Source: JAGRGG01 sp965217265
GTDB taxonomy: Bacteria; Pseudomonadota; Alphaproteobacteria; Geminicoccales; Geminicoccaceae
Assembly: GCA_965217265.1 (NCBI GenBank)
Contig: CBDCHP010000011.1
Location: forward strand, 992,001-1,056,000
Direction of reading: 5' to 3'
DNA: 64,000 nucleotides
This document shows, one piece after another, positions 32,638-41,429 of the stretch; positions within the stretch are counted from its first letter, which is position 1, and each line of letters starts with the position of its first letter. The position numbers were made by a program, and so were the translations under genes. Below the pieces are notes generated by a model. That model saw only the letters and a program-made list of their open reading frames with translations. It had not been told where the DNA came from and did no database searches.

Positions 32638-32986
32638 CGATGTCCTGATCGCCGTAGTCCATTCCTTCGGGCATGATGTCCTCGTCCTCGACCGAGCGCG
32701 AGGGGATGAGCGCTTCGAGCTCCTGGACGAGGTCGGCCGGCTCGTCGCTCTCGTCGCCCTCGACGTGGCGGCGCAGGCCGTGGATCAGCTCGTAGCGCAG
32801 GTGGTCGAGATCGACCGTGCCGTCGGCGATCTCGCGCAGCGCCACGACGGGGTTCTTGTCGTTGTCGCGGTCGATGGTGAGCGCCGAGCCGGCGGAGATG
32901 TCGCGCGCGCGCTGGGCGGCGAGCATGACGAGTTCGAAGCGGCTCGGAACGCGCTCGACGCAGTCCTCGACGGTGATGCGGGCCAT
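32624..32986 (-). CDS. rpoZ: DNA-directed RNA polymerase omega subunit
   Basis: A 120-residue protein starting MARITVEDCVERVPSRFELV, the omega signature, with NPVVALREIADGTVD in the middle and an acidic C-terminal tail. Omega helps assemble RNA polymerase and, in other bacteria, contributes to ppGpp response, which fits its coupling to rsh. The ATG at 32986 is unambiguous by homology, although its ribosome site is weak. The longer open frame to 33157 is not coding. Confidence 0.95.
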   Translation of the reverse strand: MARITVEDCVERVPSRFELVMLAAQRARDISAGSALTIDRDNDKNPVVALREIADGTVDLDHLRYELIHGLRRHVEGDESDEPADLVQELEALIPSRSVEDEDIMPEGMDYGDQDIVDDD

Positions 32987-33263
32987 GGGGAGATCCAGAC
33001 GTTTTAAAAAAGAAGACCGTGACGGCTTTGTAACCCGACCAGATAGTGACTGGCGCGGGCCGCGTCCATAGTTTACTACTTCAATGGCGGTCGGTGGGCA
33101 ACCACACGCACCCGCGTTCGGACACAATGGATGCCCATTGCGAAACCCCTGCATCAAAAAGGGGCACCGCCGTCCAACCCTCAGCCAAAGGCCACGGCTC
33201 CGGGCAGCGGCTTTTCAGGCTTTCAGGAACCGCAAATAATGGCCAACCTTCGGAGATTTGATC
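32987..33263. other. Divergent intergenic region between rpoZ and the NYN gene
   Basis: No gene is seen in these 277 bases. They must hold promoters for rpoZ-rsh-pyrE (leftward) and the NYN gene (rightward). Visible structure: a perfect 6-bp inverted repeat CAATGG/CCATTG with a 4-base centre at 33125-33140, and a CCCC...GGGG hairpin at about 33147-33165. An AAAAAAGAAGACCG stretch near 33005 resembles an A-tract of the palindromic repeat but is too short to call. Confidence 0.5.
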
Positions 33264-33902
33264 ATGCCCCGCCTCAACGCGCCTGAAACCGCCGAGCGCC
33301 TCGCCGTCTTCATCGACGGCGCCAACCTGTATCAAACGGCGCGCGCGCTCGGCTTCGACATCGACTACAAGCGCCTGCTCGGCGCCCTGCACGAGCAAGG
33401 GCGCCTGATCCGCGTCTACTACTACACCGCCCTGCTCGACGAGCAGGAATACTCGCCGATCAGGCCGCTCGTCGACTGGCTCGACTACAACGGCTACACG
33501 ATGGTGACGAAGCCGCTCAAAGAGTTCACCCAGCCGACCGGGCGGCGCAAGTTCAAGGGCAACATGGACGTCGAGATCGCGGTCGACATGATGGAGATGG
33601 CGCCGCACATCGACCACGCGATCTTGATCTCGGGCGACGGCGACTTCCGCCGCCTGATCGAGGCCCTGCAGCGCCAGGGCGTGCGGGTGAGCGTGGTCAG
33701 CACCATCCGCACCCAGCCGCCGATGGTGGCGGACGAACTGCGGCGCCAGGCCGACATCTTCGTCGACCTTGCCGGGCTGCAAAACCTCATCGCCCGCGAA
33801 ACCCAGGCGCGTCAGGACCTGCCGCTCGACGAGGACGACGACTACGACGACGAGGACGATTACGAGGACGACGAGGACGAGTTGGAAGACACCCGCCGCT
33901 GA
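33264..33902 (+). CDS. NYN domain protein (LabA/DUF88-like, PIN-fold)
   Basis: A 212-residue protein with a PIN-like NYN domain: AVFIDGANLYQTARALGFDID near residues 15-35, GNMDVEIAVDMMEMA near 110 and ILISGDGDFRRLIEAL near 130 carry the acidic residues expected to bind the metal. Such proteins are thought to be ribonucleases. The last ~25 residues are almost entirely Asp/Glu with a few Tyr (starting LPLDEDDDYDDEDDYEDDED), an acidic tail that could bind a basic partner or mimic nucleic acid. The ATG at 33264 has CGGAGA nine bases upstream. Location next to rpoZ is common in related genomes. Confidence 0.9.
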   Translation: MPRLNAPETAERLAVFIDGANLYQTARALGFDIDYKRLLGALHEQGRLIRVYYYTALLDEQEYSPIRPLVDWLDYNGYTMVTKPLKEFTQPTGRRKFKGNMDVEIAVDMMEMAPHIDHAILISGDGDFRRLIEALQRQGVRVSVVSTIRTQPPMVADELRRQADIFVDLAGLQNLIARETQARQDLPLDEDDDYDDEDDYEDDEDELEDTRR

Positions 33903-33961
33903 GGCGAACGGCGTCGCTCCCCTCCCCTCACCCCCTCGATATCGGATGACGTCCGCCCGAC

Positions 33962-34606
33962 ATGGCGCCCGCAGCAGAAATCCCCGGTCAGGATTGCCCT
34001 TTGTGCCCGCGGCTCGTCGCCTTGCGCGACGGGCTGCGGGAGAGCCGCCCGGACTGGCACAACGCGCCGGTGCCGCCGTTCGGGCCGATCGCTGCCCGCC
34101 TCCTCGTCGTCGGCTTGGCGCCGGGCGTCGCCGGCGCCAACCGCACCGGCCGTGCCTTCACCGGCGACTATGCCGGGCAGATCCTCTACCCGGCCCTGAT
34201 CGCGCACGGCTTCGCGCGAGGGTCGTTCGCCGCCGACCCGAACGACGGGCTCACGCCTTTAGACTGCCGCATCGTCAACGCGGTGCGCTGCGTGCCGCCC
34301 GAGAACAAGCCGGTCGGCGCCGAGATCAACGCCTGCCGCGCCTTCCTCGTCGCCGAGATCGCCGCCATGCCCAACTTGGCGATCATCCTGACGCTGGGTC
34401 GCATCGCGCACGACTCGACGCTCAAGGCGCTCGGCCTGCGCTTGAAGGACTACCCGTTCGGCCACAAGCGCCTGCACCGGCCGCTAGACCGGCCAACGAT
34501 CCTGTCGAGCTACCACACCTCGCGCTACAACATCAGTACGGGCGTCCTGACGCCCGCGATGTTCGACGAGGTGGTGGCGATGCTTGCGGGCGAGCTTCGG
34601 CGCTAG
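33962..34606 (+). CDS. Uracil-DNA glycosylase, family 5 (UdgB-like)
   Basis: A 214-residue enzyme removing uracil, and probably other deaminated bases, from DNA. Motif A is GLAPGVAGANRTGRAFTGD (~51-69) and the C-terminal motif is SSYHTSRYNISTG, both diagnostic of family 5, which has no Asp or Asn at the usual catalytic spot. Cysteines at 12 and 15 (DCPLC), in NAVRCVPP and in NACRAF are placed to hold a 4Fe-4S cluster. The stop TAG at 34604-34606 is followed directly by a palindromic repeat. Confidence 0.9.
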   Translation: MAPAAEIPGQDCPLCPRLVALRDGLRESRPDWHNAPVPPFGPIAARLLVVGLAPGVAGANRTGRAFTGDYAGQILYPALIAHGFARGSFAADPNDGLTPLDCRIVNAVRCVPPENKPVGAEINACRAFLVAEIAAMPNLAIILTLGRIAHDSTLKALGLRLKDYPFGHKRLHRPLDRPTILSSYHTSRYNISTGVLTPAMFDEVVAMLAGELRR

Positions 34607-34750
34607 GAACGCTTCGCGTCCGCTGCGCGGGGCTTCTTTTTCTCTTTTTTGCAACTTGTCCCCGGATTTGGCCTCAACACCGAAGCCAACCTCGGACAAA
34701 TTAAAAAAGAGAAGGGAAAGCCCGCGCGGCGAGCACACGCGCAAGCGTTC
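34607..34750. repeat. Full copy of the ~145-bp palindromic repeat between converging genes
   Basis: Left arm GAACGCTTCGCGTCCGCTGC at 34607-34626, T tract 34634-34650, centre with GGCCTCAACACCGAAGCC, A tract 34703-34719 and right arm ending GCAAGCGTTC at 34750. It starts the base after the glycosylase TAG and ends one base before the TGA of the M50 gene on the other strand. Each arm tip contains a small GC hairpin (CCGCTGCGCGG) before the T tract, as in an intrinsic terminator. Confidence 0.88.
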
Positions 34751-35440
34751 TCAGCCCCAGCCGCTCAAGAACAAGATCAGCCCGTGGACGAAGCCGACGA
34801 CGGGCCCCAGGATCCACTGCAGCGGGTTGAAGCCGAGGCCGAACTGCGAGGCGGCGAAGGGCAGGAGGAAGATGGCGCCGATCAGGATCAAGAGGCCGTA
34901 ACGCTCGATGCGGGCGAAGCGGATCGCGAGCGGGGTCGGCAGCAGGCCGGTCAGCACCCGCCCCCCGTCGAGCGGCGGCAGAGGGATCATGTTGAAGCAG
35001 GCGAGGACGACGTTGATGAGCAGCGCGTTCTCGAGGTTCTGCCACAGCCACAAGCTCATCAGCCCGTCGCCGCCGGCGAGGACGTGCAGGACGAGGGCGG
35101 CGATCCAAGCGAGGACGATGTTGATCGCCGGGCCGGCGAGCGCCACCCAGATCATGTCGCGCTTGGGCTTGTTCAGGCGGTGAAAGGCGACCGGAACGGG
35201 CTTGGCGAAGCCGAAGATGAAGGGCGAGCCGGCGAGCAGCAGCAGGCTTGGCATCAAGATCGTGCCGAACGGGTCGACGTGACGGATCGGGTTCAAGGTG
35301 ACGCGGCCGAGCCGTGCCGCCGTGTCGTCCCCTAAGCGGTTCGCGGCCCAGCCGTGCGCCGCCTCGTGAAAGCAGATCGCGATCAGGACCGGCAGCGCCC
35401 AGACCGAGAGCGCGGCGCCGATGGCGGCGAGGTCAGGCAT
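34751..35440 (-). CDS. Site-2 protease family (M50) membrane metalloprotease
   Basis: A 229-residue protein with about six hydrophobic segments. The zinc motif HEAAH is at 25-29 and the second motif NMIPLPPLDGGRVL near residue 150 provides the Asp ligand. This compact M50 class (without PDZ) performs intramembrane proteolysis; its targets are not known. The start overlaps the nagZ stop by eight bases, so it is the last gene of the dgt-side operon argS-SPOR-nagZ-M50. Confidence 0.92.
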   Translation of the reverse strand: MPDLAAIGAALSVWALPVLIAICFHEAAHGWAANRLGDDTAARLGRVTLNPIRHVDPFGTILMPSLLLLAGSPFIFGFAKPVPVAFHRLNKPKRDMIWVALAGPAINIVLAWIAALVLHVLAGGDGLMSLWLWQNLENALLINVVLACFNMIPLPPLDGGRVLTGLLPTPLAIRFARIERYGLLILIGAIFLLPFAASQFGLGFNPLQWILGPVVGFVHGLILFLSGWG

Positions 35441-36449
35441 GATGGCCCGCTATGCTTGCAAGCGCCTCGGCCTCGGCGGCGAGTTGGGTCGGGTCGTCGG
35501 TCGTACCGGGCATGAGGGGTCGCGCCGCCTGCAACCGCTCGAAGGCTTCGAGCGGCATCGGCGGCACGGCGTCGAGGACGGCGGCGGCGACGGTGAGATC
35601 GCCCGAGCACTGCAAGGCGAGGTCGCAGCCGGCGTCGAGTGCCAGCAAGGCCCGCTCGGCGACGGGGCCTTGAAGCGCACCCATGTCGAGGTCGTCGCTG
35701 AACAGGATGCCCTTAAAGCCGAACGCGCCGCGGATGATCTTGGCGACGATTCGCTTCGAGTGCGTCGCCGGGTGGTCCGGGTCGATGGCAGGGTAGAGGA
35801 TGTGCCCCGTCATGGCGAAGGGGGCGTCGGGGGCGAGCGCCGCGAACGGGGCGAAGTCGGTGGCGCGCAGTTCGTCGAGCGACGCCTCGACGCGCGGCAG
35901 GGAAGCATGGCTGTCGGCGGATGCCCGGCCGTGGCCGGGCAGGTGCTTGATGACCGGCGCCACGCCCTCGGCCGCGAGCCCGGCCATGAAAGCCCGGCCG
36001 CAGGCCGCGACGAAGGCAGGATCCCCCCCGAGCGCCCGATCGCCGATCGCCGCCGTGGCACCCGCGTGGGCGAGGTCGAGGCAGGGCGCGCAGTTCACGT
36101 CGATCCCGTGCGCGCGCAACAGCCGGCCGAGCCCGCTACCGAGCCGGCCGAGCGCGTCCGGGCCGCCGGCGGCGGCGAGGCGTCCCGGCGCCGGCCAGAC
36201 GGGCCAGGCGGGGTCGCGCAGGCGCTGCACCCTGCCCCCCTCCTGGTCGATCAGGACGGGCACCCAGCGCTCAGGGAACAGGCGTTTAAGGTCGGCGACG
36301 AGCGCGCTCAACGCCTCCGGCCCGGCGCAGTTGCGCTTGAACAGGACGAAGCCCGCCGGCGGTGCCTTGAGAAAGGCGGCGCGCTCGGCGTCGCTCAGGC
36401 CCGTGCCGGCGAGGCCGACGACGGCGGCGCGCGGGGTGCCGGCCGTCAT
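35433..36449 (-). CDS. nagZ: Beta-N-acetylhexosaminidase
   Basis: NagZ removes GlcNAc from GlcNAc-anhydroMurNAc muropeptides in the cytoplasm during cell-wall recycling, upstream of AnmK (encoded at 4.1 kb). The 338-residue frame starts at ATG 36449, overlapping the SPOR gene stop as ATGA. Visible GH3 features: VLIDQEGGRVQRL, KHLPGHGRASADSH (substrate loop with the catalytic Asp-His pair) and FSDDLDMGAL with the nucleophile Asp. Length is typical. Confidence 0.95.
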   Translation of the reverse strand: MTAGTPRAAVVGLAGTGLSDAERAAFLKAPPAGFVLFKRNCAGPEALSALVADLKRLFPERWVPVLIDQEGGRVQRLRDPAWPVWPAPGRLAAAGGPDALGRLGSGLGRLLRAHGIDVNCAPCLDLAHAGATAAIGDRALGGDPAFVAACGRAFMAGLAAEGVAPVIKHLPGHGRASADSHASLPRVEASLDELRATDFAPFAALAPDAPFAMTGHILYPAIDPDHPATHSKRIVAKIIRGAFGFKGILFSDDLDMGALQGPVAERALLALDAGCDLALQCSGDLTVAAAVLDAVPPMPLEAFERLQAARPLMPGTTDDPTQLAAEAEALASIAGHHA

Positions 36450-37207
36450 GAAGAGGGGCCGACGACGAAGCACTCGCCGCCATCCTCTTGCAGCCGCTCG
36501 CAGGCTTTGATCGCCTCGGCGCGCCCGGCGAACGGGCCGGCGCGCAGGCGGTAGATCGGGGCGCCGCCGTCGTCGCCGGCGTCGATCTCGGGTTCGAGCG
36601 ATCCGAGGACGGCGGCGTGGCGGTCCTTGAAGGTCACCCACGCCGCCTCGGTCGACGCCCGGTCGCGCAGCGCCACGAGTTGCAGGCGCCAACCGGCGCC
36701 GGGGGTCACTGCCGGCGGCGGCGGAACCACGGGCGCCGCGGCGACGACGGCGGGCTCGGGCGCGGGCCGGGCGGCCACCGGCGGGGCGGCGGGCTCGACC
36801 GTCGGCGGCGTCTCGGTCGGCGGCGCTTGGGCCGGCGGCGCTTGGGCCGGCGGCGCCTCGGCCGGGCGGGCGAAGTCGGGCCGCTCGGCGAGCAGGTCGT
36901 CGAGCGAGCGCGGCGGCTCGTCCTGGCCCGGCAGGATGCGCTCGTAGGCCACCGGCTCGCCGCTCAAGTCCTGCACGAAGGGCGAGTCGGCGTTGAGCGG
37001 TTGATTGGCGGCCCGCTCCGCCTCCGTCGGCGGGCGCTTGTAAGCGCCCTCGGCGCGGGCGATCGGCACGGCCTCGTCGACGCCGCCCCCGTACTGCTGC
37101 CAGCCCCGCCAGAGGAGGAGGCCGAACGCCAGGAAGACGACGGCGATCGCCGCCGCCGGCAGCCAACCCCAGCGCCCTGCCCCCTCGTTCGCCGCTTGCG
37201 CCGTCAC
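36446..37207 (-). CDS. SPOR domain-containing membrane protein
   Basis: A 253-residue bitopic inner-membrane protein starting at GTG 37207 (GTGA overlap with argS). A single transmembrane helix at ~14-33 (LPAAAIAVVFLAFGLLLWRG) is followed by a charged region, a Pro/Ala-rich linker with tandem PPAQA units, and a C-terminal SPOR domain (~172-253: GWRLQLVALRDRASTEAAW..., YRLRAGPFAGRAEAIKACERL). SPOR domains bind glycan strands stripped of stem peptides at the division site. Location between argS and nagZ is the standard alphaproteobacterial arrangement. Confidence 0.92.
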   Translation of the reverse strand: MTAQAANEGAGRWGWLPAAAIAVVFLAFGLLLWRGWQQYGGGVDEAVPIARAEGAYKRPPTEAERAANQPLNADSPFVQDLSGEPVAYERILPGQDEPPRSLDDLLAERPDFARPAEAPPAQAPPAQAPPTETPPTVEPAAPPVAARPAPEPAVVAAAPVVPPPPAVTPGAGWRLQLVALRDRASTEAAWVTFKDRHAAVLGSLEPEIDAGDDGGAPIYRLRAGPFAGRAEAIKACERLQEDGGECFVVGPSS

Positions 37208-38952
37208 GTCAGCTCCTCGACCGGTGTCACCCCCAAGACGCCCAGGCCGGCCGCGATCACCGTTCGCACCGCCGCCAGCAACCCTAAGCGGGCCCTGGTC
37301 GTCTCGGCCGCGTCGGCGCGGATGAAGCGCAAGGCCGGCTCCTCCTTGCCCCGGGTCCAAAGCGCGTGGAAGGCCGAGGCGAGGTCGTGCAGGTAGAAGG
37401 CGATGCGGTGCGGCTCCCGCGCCACGCAGGCGGCCTCGACCGTGCGCGGGAACAGGGCGACCTGCTTGATAAGCGCCAGTTCGGCCGGATCGGTGAGCGG
37501 GTCGAGCGCCGCCGTGTCGAGGCCCTGGCCCAGGTGCCCGAGCCCCTCGGCCTCCAGGTTGCGAAAGACCGAGCAGACCCGCGCGTGCGCGTACTGGACG
37601 TAGAAGACCGGGTTGTCCTTCGACTGCTCGATCGCCTTGGCGAGGTCGAACTCCAAGGGCGCGTCGTTCTTGCGGGTCAGCATGAGGAAGCGAAACACGT
37701 CCGGGCCGACCTCGCCGACCACGTCGCGCATGGTGACGATGCGCCCGGCGCGCTTGCTCATCTTCAAGGGCTGGCCCGCGTCCATCAGGCTGACCAGTTG
37801 GCACAAGCGCACGTCCAGCGTCGCGTCGCCGTCGGAGAGCGCCTTGACGCCCGCCTGCAGCCGCTTGACGTAGCCGCCGTGGTCGGCGCCGAGCACGTCG
37901 ATCAGGTCCTTAAAGCCGCGCGCCAGCTTATCGTGGTGGTAGGCGAGGTCGGCGGCGACGTAGGTCCAAACCCCGTTCGAGCGCTTCAAGGGCCGGTCGC
38001 CGTCGTCGCCGAACGCGCTCGACTTGAACAAGAGTTGCGGCACCGGCTCGTAATCGTCGTCCGGCTTGCCCTTCGGCGGCGGCAGGGTGCCCGCGTAGAC
38101 GAGGCCCTTCTTATCCAAGGTTTCGAGCGTCGCCTCGATCTGCCCCGCCTCGATCAAGCCGCGCTCGGAGGTGAACACGTCGTGGTGGACGCCGATTGCG
38201 GCGAGGTCGTCCTTGATGCGGACCAGCATCGCCGCCACCGCCTCGTCGCCGAACAAGCGCAGCCACGCGCCCTCGGGCGCGTCGGCGAAGCGTCCGCCCT
38301 CGCGCGCGGCGATCGCCTCCCCGACCGGGATCAGTTCCTGCAGCGGGTAGAGCCCCGCTGCCAGGGGGCCGGGGTCGCGGCCGAGCGCTTCGAGGTAGCG
38401 GTGGTGGACGGTGCGGGCCAGCGCCTCGATCTGAGCACCGCCGTCGTTGACGTAGTACTCGCGCGTGACGGCAAAGCCGGCGAACGCCAGGAGCGAGGCC
38501 AGCGCGTCGCCGAACACCGTGCCGCGGGCGTGGCCGACGTGAAGCGAGCCCGTCGGGTTGGCCGAGCAGAACTCGACGTTGACTTTCTCGCCCCGGCCGA
38601 GGCCGCTGCGGCCGTAGTCGGCGCTCTCGTTCAAGACGACGCCGATCTGACGGCGCCAAAAGCCGGGGTCGAGGGTGAGGTTGACGAAACCGGGCCGCGC
38701 CGCCTCGGCGCCGACGATCTCGTCTTGGCCCGCCAACTCCCCGGCCAGCGCCTCGGCGATCGCCATCGGCGGCATCCTCGCCGGCTTGGCCAGGACGAGC
38801 GCGGCGTTGGTCGCGGCGTCGCCGTGGGCGGGATCGCGCGGCGGCTCGACGCCGACCCGCTCCAGGGCGAGCCCGGCCGGCAGCGTGCCGCGCTCTTGCA
38901 GGCGGTTGATCGCCGCGCTCACGGCGGTCTCAAGGCTGGCGAATGCGTTCAT
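37204..38952 (-). CDS. argS: Arginyl-tRNA synthetase
   Basis: A 582-residue class I synthetase charging tRNA-Arg. The HIGH-type motif is ANPTGSLHVGHARG near residue 131, the KMSKS-type loop is KMSKRAG near residue 400, and the C-terminal DALR anticodon-binding domain ends with RLGLLAAVRTVIAAGLGVLG. The ATG at 38952 is supported by the N-terminal tRNA-binding domain. Downstream genes overlap by four bases, forming an argS-SPOR-nagZ-M50 unit. Confidence 0.96.
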   Translation of the reverse strand: MNAFASLETAVSAAINRLQERGTLPAGLALERVGVEPPRDPAHGDAATNAALVLAKPARMPPMAIAEALAGELAGQDEIVGAEAARPGFVNLTLDPGFWRRQIGVVLNESADYGRSGLGRGEKVNVEFCSANPTGSLHVGHARGTVFGDALASLLAFAGFAVTREYYVNDGGAQIEALARTVHHRYLEALGRDPGPLAAGLYPLQELIPVGEAIAAREGGRFADAPEGAWLRLFGDEAVAAMLVRIKDDLAAIGVHHDVFTSERGLIEAGQIEATLETLDKKGLVYAGTLPPPKGKPDDDYEPVPQLLFKSSAFGDDGDRPLKRSNGVWTYVAADLAYHHDKLARGFKDLIDVLGADHGGYVKRLQAGVKALSDGDATLDVRLCQLVSLMDAGQPLKMSKRAGRIVTMRDVVGEVGPDVFRFLMLTRKNDAPLEFDLAKAIEQSKDNPVFYVQYAHARVCSVFRNLEAEGLGHLGQGLDTAALDPLTDPAELALIKQVALFPRTVEAACVAREPHRIAFYLHDLASAFHALWTRGKEEPALRFIRADAAETTRARLGLLAAVRTVIAAGLGVLGVTPVEELT

Positions 38953-38995
38953 GGCACCGGTACATAAGGAGTGCCATGAGCGGCGTCCATCGGCG

Positions 38996-39083
38996 GAACG
39001 CTCCGCGCCGCTTGGCAGCGGGCTTTTTCTCTTTTCTTTTTGTCCGTTGTTCGGGAGTAGGGTTGTGGAACGCCTGACCGTTC
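38996..39083. repeat. Partial copy of the palindromic repeat upstream of argS
   Basis: A left arm with changes (GAACGCTCCGCGCCGCTTGG at 38996-39015), the T tract at 39023-39041 and part of the centre are recognisable. The right arm is decayed, keeping only a TGAACG-like tip at the stop of the TPR gene (39082-39084 is TGA on the minus strand). It separates the TPR gene from argS, both on the minus strand. Confidence 0.65.
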
Positions 39084-40150
39084 ATACCGGCGTCGTGGCC
39101 GCGCCCAGCCGGCCCGCCAGCGCGCGGGCGATGGCAATGCGCCCGTCGAACCACGCGGCGCGGTCGGTCTGCCTCAGTTCTTCGACCAGGACCGTGCGCG
39201 CGGCGGTGAACGATTGCAAGGCCGCGTTCGCCATCGCGCCGTCGCGGGTTCTGGTCGCGAGCAGGATTCTGTGTCGTGCCGAGCAGTGTCGTGGTCTCGG
39301 CCCCCGCGGGCGGCGACGCTTCGCGGGTGCGCTCTTCCAAGGCGGCACGAAAGGCCACGATCGCCGCGTCGAGCCCCCGCCAGCCCGCGTCGGTGTCGTC
39401 GTCCTTGGCCAAGTGGAAGAGCGCGATACCTCTATTGTGCTGGATCTCGGCCCAGCGCAAGGGATCCTGGTCGCGGTTGTACACCCGTAAGGCCGCGTCG
39501 AAAGCGTCGATCGACTCGCGCGAGGCTCGCCGATCGTTCGCGTGATTGCCCAAGGACGCGAGCGCGTTGCCGAGATTGTTTTGCGTCGCCGCCCACTGTT
39601 TCGGCCGCTCCTCGAAGGTCTGAACGGTCAGGGCCAACCGCAGCGCCGCCACCGCCTCAGTCAGTTGCCCGACGTCGCCGTTCAGGTTGCCCAAGCGCGC
39701 CAGCGCCGCGCCGAGATGGCCTTGCGCGTCGGCCCAACCGACCGGTGCCCGTTCGCGGGTGTATTCCTGCAATCCCACGCGCAAGGCCGTGACGGCCGCC
39801 GTAATTCCAGCGTTGTCGCCGGTCAATTCGCCGAGGCGAAAGAGGGCGAGGCCCAGCTCGCACCGATACATGCCCCAAAAGCCCGGCATCTCGTCGCGAG
39901 ACGTCTCGCGCATGACGCTCAGGTAGAGGTCGATCGCCTCACGCAACGACGCCGCGTCGCGCCGCGCATAACCCTCTTCCGATAGGGTTTGAGCCTTGAA
40001 ATAGCGGGTGACGTGATCCACCGCCCGCTGCGACGGTTGATCCTTGCCCAGTGTTCGAGCGCCGCCCGTCGGGGCGCAGCCGCCGGCCGCAGCCAGCACG
40101 ATCGCGGCCGCGAGCGCCCACGCGCCCCACCTCGTCGTTTTCCGTCGCAT
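39082..40150 (-). pseudogene. TPR lipoprotein gene with an apparent frameshift
   Basis: The gene encodes a lipoprotein (lipobox AAAGGC near residue 25) followed by repeats of the WAxTQNNLGNALxxLG type of tetratricopeptide, for example KQWAATQNNLGNALASLGN. The frame from ATG 40150 is convincing down to about 39270 (TTTLLGTTQN), then turns into Arg-rich noise. The continuation ILLATRTRDGAMANAALQSF to AGRLGAATTPV is in the next frame and ends at a TGA at 39082, next to a repeat remnant. A one- or two-base indel near 39265 therefore splits the gene. This is either a recent mutation or a sequencing error. Function unknown; a protein-interaction role in the envelope is likely. Confidence 0.75.
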
Positions 40151-40183
40151 TGAACCGTCCCGATCCTCGTTCGGGGAAGGCGC

Positions 40184-41344
40184 TCACGACCGGTCGCGGA
40201 ACAAGCGAAATAGGCGGTCGTGCTCGTCGAGGGCGTAGCGGTCGGTCATGCCGGCGACGTAGTCGCGCACGGCGTCGGCCGTCGCGGGGGTACCGGGACC
40301 ATCGGCCAGCGCGCGCCAGCGATCGGGCAGGGTTTCGGGCGCCGCCAGGAACGCCTCGACCAAGTCGACGATCAGCCGCCGCGCCTTCAAGGCGGTGCGG
40401 TTGACCTTGTAGTGGCGATACATGCGCGCGTGCAAGAAGTCCCTGACGGCGGCGAGCCCCTCGGCGGTCGCGGGCGAGAAGGCGACGAGGGGTGCGTCCG
40501 CCGCCCGGATCGCGTCGGGCGACGCCGGATCGAGCCGATCGAGCCCCGCCGCCGCCGTCGCCACGAGGTCGGCCACCATGCAATCGATCAGGGCGCGGGC
40601 GATCGCGTGCGCCAGTTGCTCCTCGCGCGCCTTCGGGTGGGCCTCGACGATGGCGCCCACGATCGGGCCGACGAGCGGCAGGCCGAGCAGGTCGGCGGGC
40701 TCGAAGAACCCGGCGCGCAGCCCGTCGTCGAGGTCGTGGTTGGTGTAGGCGACGTCGTCGGCGATGGCGGCGATCTGGGCTTCGAGCGGCGCCTGCCCCC
40801 CGGCCTGAAACCGCTCGAACAGCCCGTGCGAACGAACCGGCGCCGGCACGTTGGCCTGCGGCCCGTTGTGCTTGACGAGCCCTTCTAAGGTCTCGGCCGT
40901 GAGGTTGAGCCCGTCGAAGGCGAGGTAGCGCCGCTCCAGGCGGGTGACGACGCGAAAGGTCTGGAGGTTGTGATCGAAGCCGCCGAAGTCGCGCAAGCCC
41001 GCGTCCAGCGCCGCCTCGCCGGCGTGGCCGAAGGCGCTGTGGCCGAGGTCGTGCGCGAGCGCGATCGCCTCGGCCAAGTCCTCGTCGACCCGCAACGTCC
41101 TGGCGAGCGTGCGGGCGATCTGCGCCACTTCGAGCGAGTGGGTGAGCCGGGTGCGAAAATGGTCGCCCTCGAAGCTGACCAGGACCTGCGTCTTGTGTTC
41201 GAGGCGGCGAAAGGCGGTCGCGTGCACCACCCGGTCGCGGTCGCGCTGGTAGTCGCTGCGCAGCCGCGCGGGCGCCTCGGGCGCGAGGCGGCCCGCCGTG
41301 CGGGCAGGATGGCAGGCGTAAGGGGCGGGTTCGGGCATGGCCAT
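40184..41344 (-). CDS. dgt: Deoxyguanosinetriphosphate triphosphohydrolase-like protein
   Basis: A 386-residue HD-domain dNTP triphosphohydrolase. The N-terminal RSDYQRDRDRVVHATAFRRL, the HD metal ligands in RLTHSLEVAQIAR and AHDLGHSAFGHAGE, and the later IADDVAYTNHDLDDG motif (Asp ligand) are all intact. The enzyme hydrolyses dNTPs to deoxynucleosides and triphosphate, controlling the dNTP pool. It is divergent from erpA and upstream of the TPR gene and argS, the usual alphaproteobacterial neighbourhood. Confidence 0.93.
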   Translation of the reverse strand: MAMPEPAPYACHPARTAGRLAPEAPARLRSDYQRDRDRVVHATAFRRLEHKTQVLVSFEGDHFRTRLTHSLEVAQIARTLARTLRVDEDLAEAIALAHDLGHSAFGHAGEAALDAGLRDFGGFDHNLQTFRVVTRLERRYLAFDGLNLTAETLEGLVKHNGPQANVPAPVRSHGLFERFQAGGQAPLEAQIAAIADDVAYTNHDLDDGLRAGFFEPADLLGLPLVGPIVGAIVEAHPKAREEQLAHAIARALIDCMVADLVATAAAGLDRLDPASPDAIRAADAPLVAFSPATAEGLAAVRDFLHARMYRHYKVNRTALKARRLIVDLVEAFLAAPETLPDRWRALADGPGTPATADAVRDYVAGMTDRYALDEHDRLFRLFRDRS

Positions 41345-41429
41345 GACCTAGATAGGCCGTCCTCGCTTGCGCCGCACCGGCAGGCGCTTACATTTCAAGC
41401 TCAAAGGTCGAGCACGAGGGGCCAAAAGC

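Noticed and set aside
33060..33260. Possible 6S or signal-recognition RNA upstream of rpoZ
   Set aside because: Some pairing is visible and the end CTTCGGAGATTTG looked suggestive, but the GGAGA is the ribosome site of the NYN gene and the conserved cores of these RNAs are missing.
38930..39265. Extension of the TPR lipoprotein frame into the argS start, giving a 406-residue protein
   Set aside because: After about 39270 the frame is Arg-rich noise, then translates repeat DNA and overlaps argS; the sensible continuation is in the neighbouring frame.
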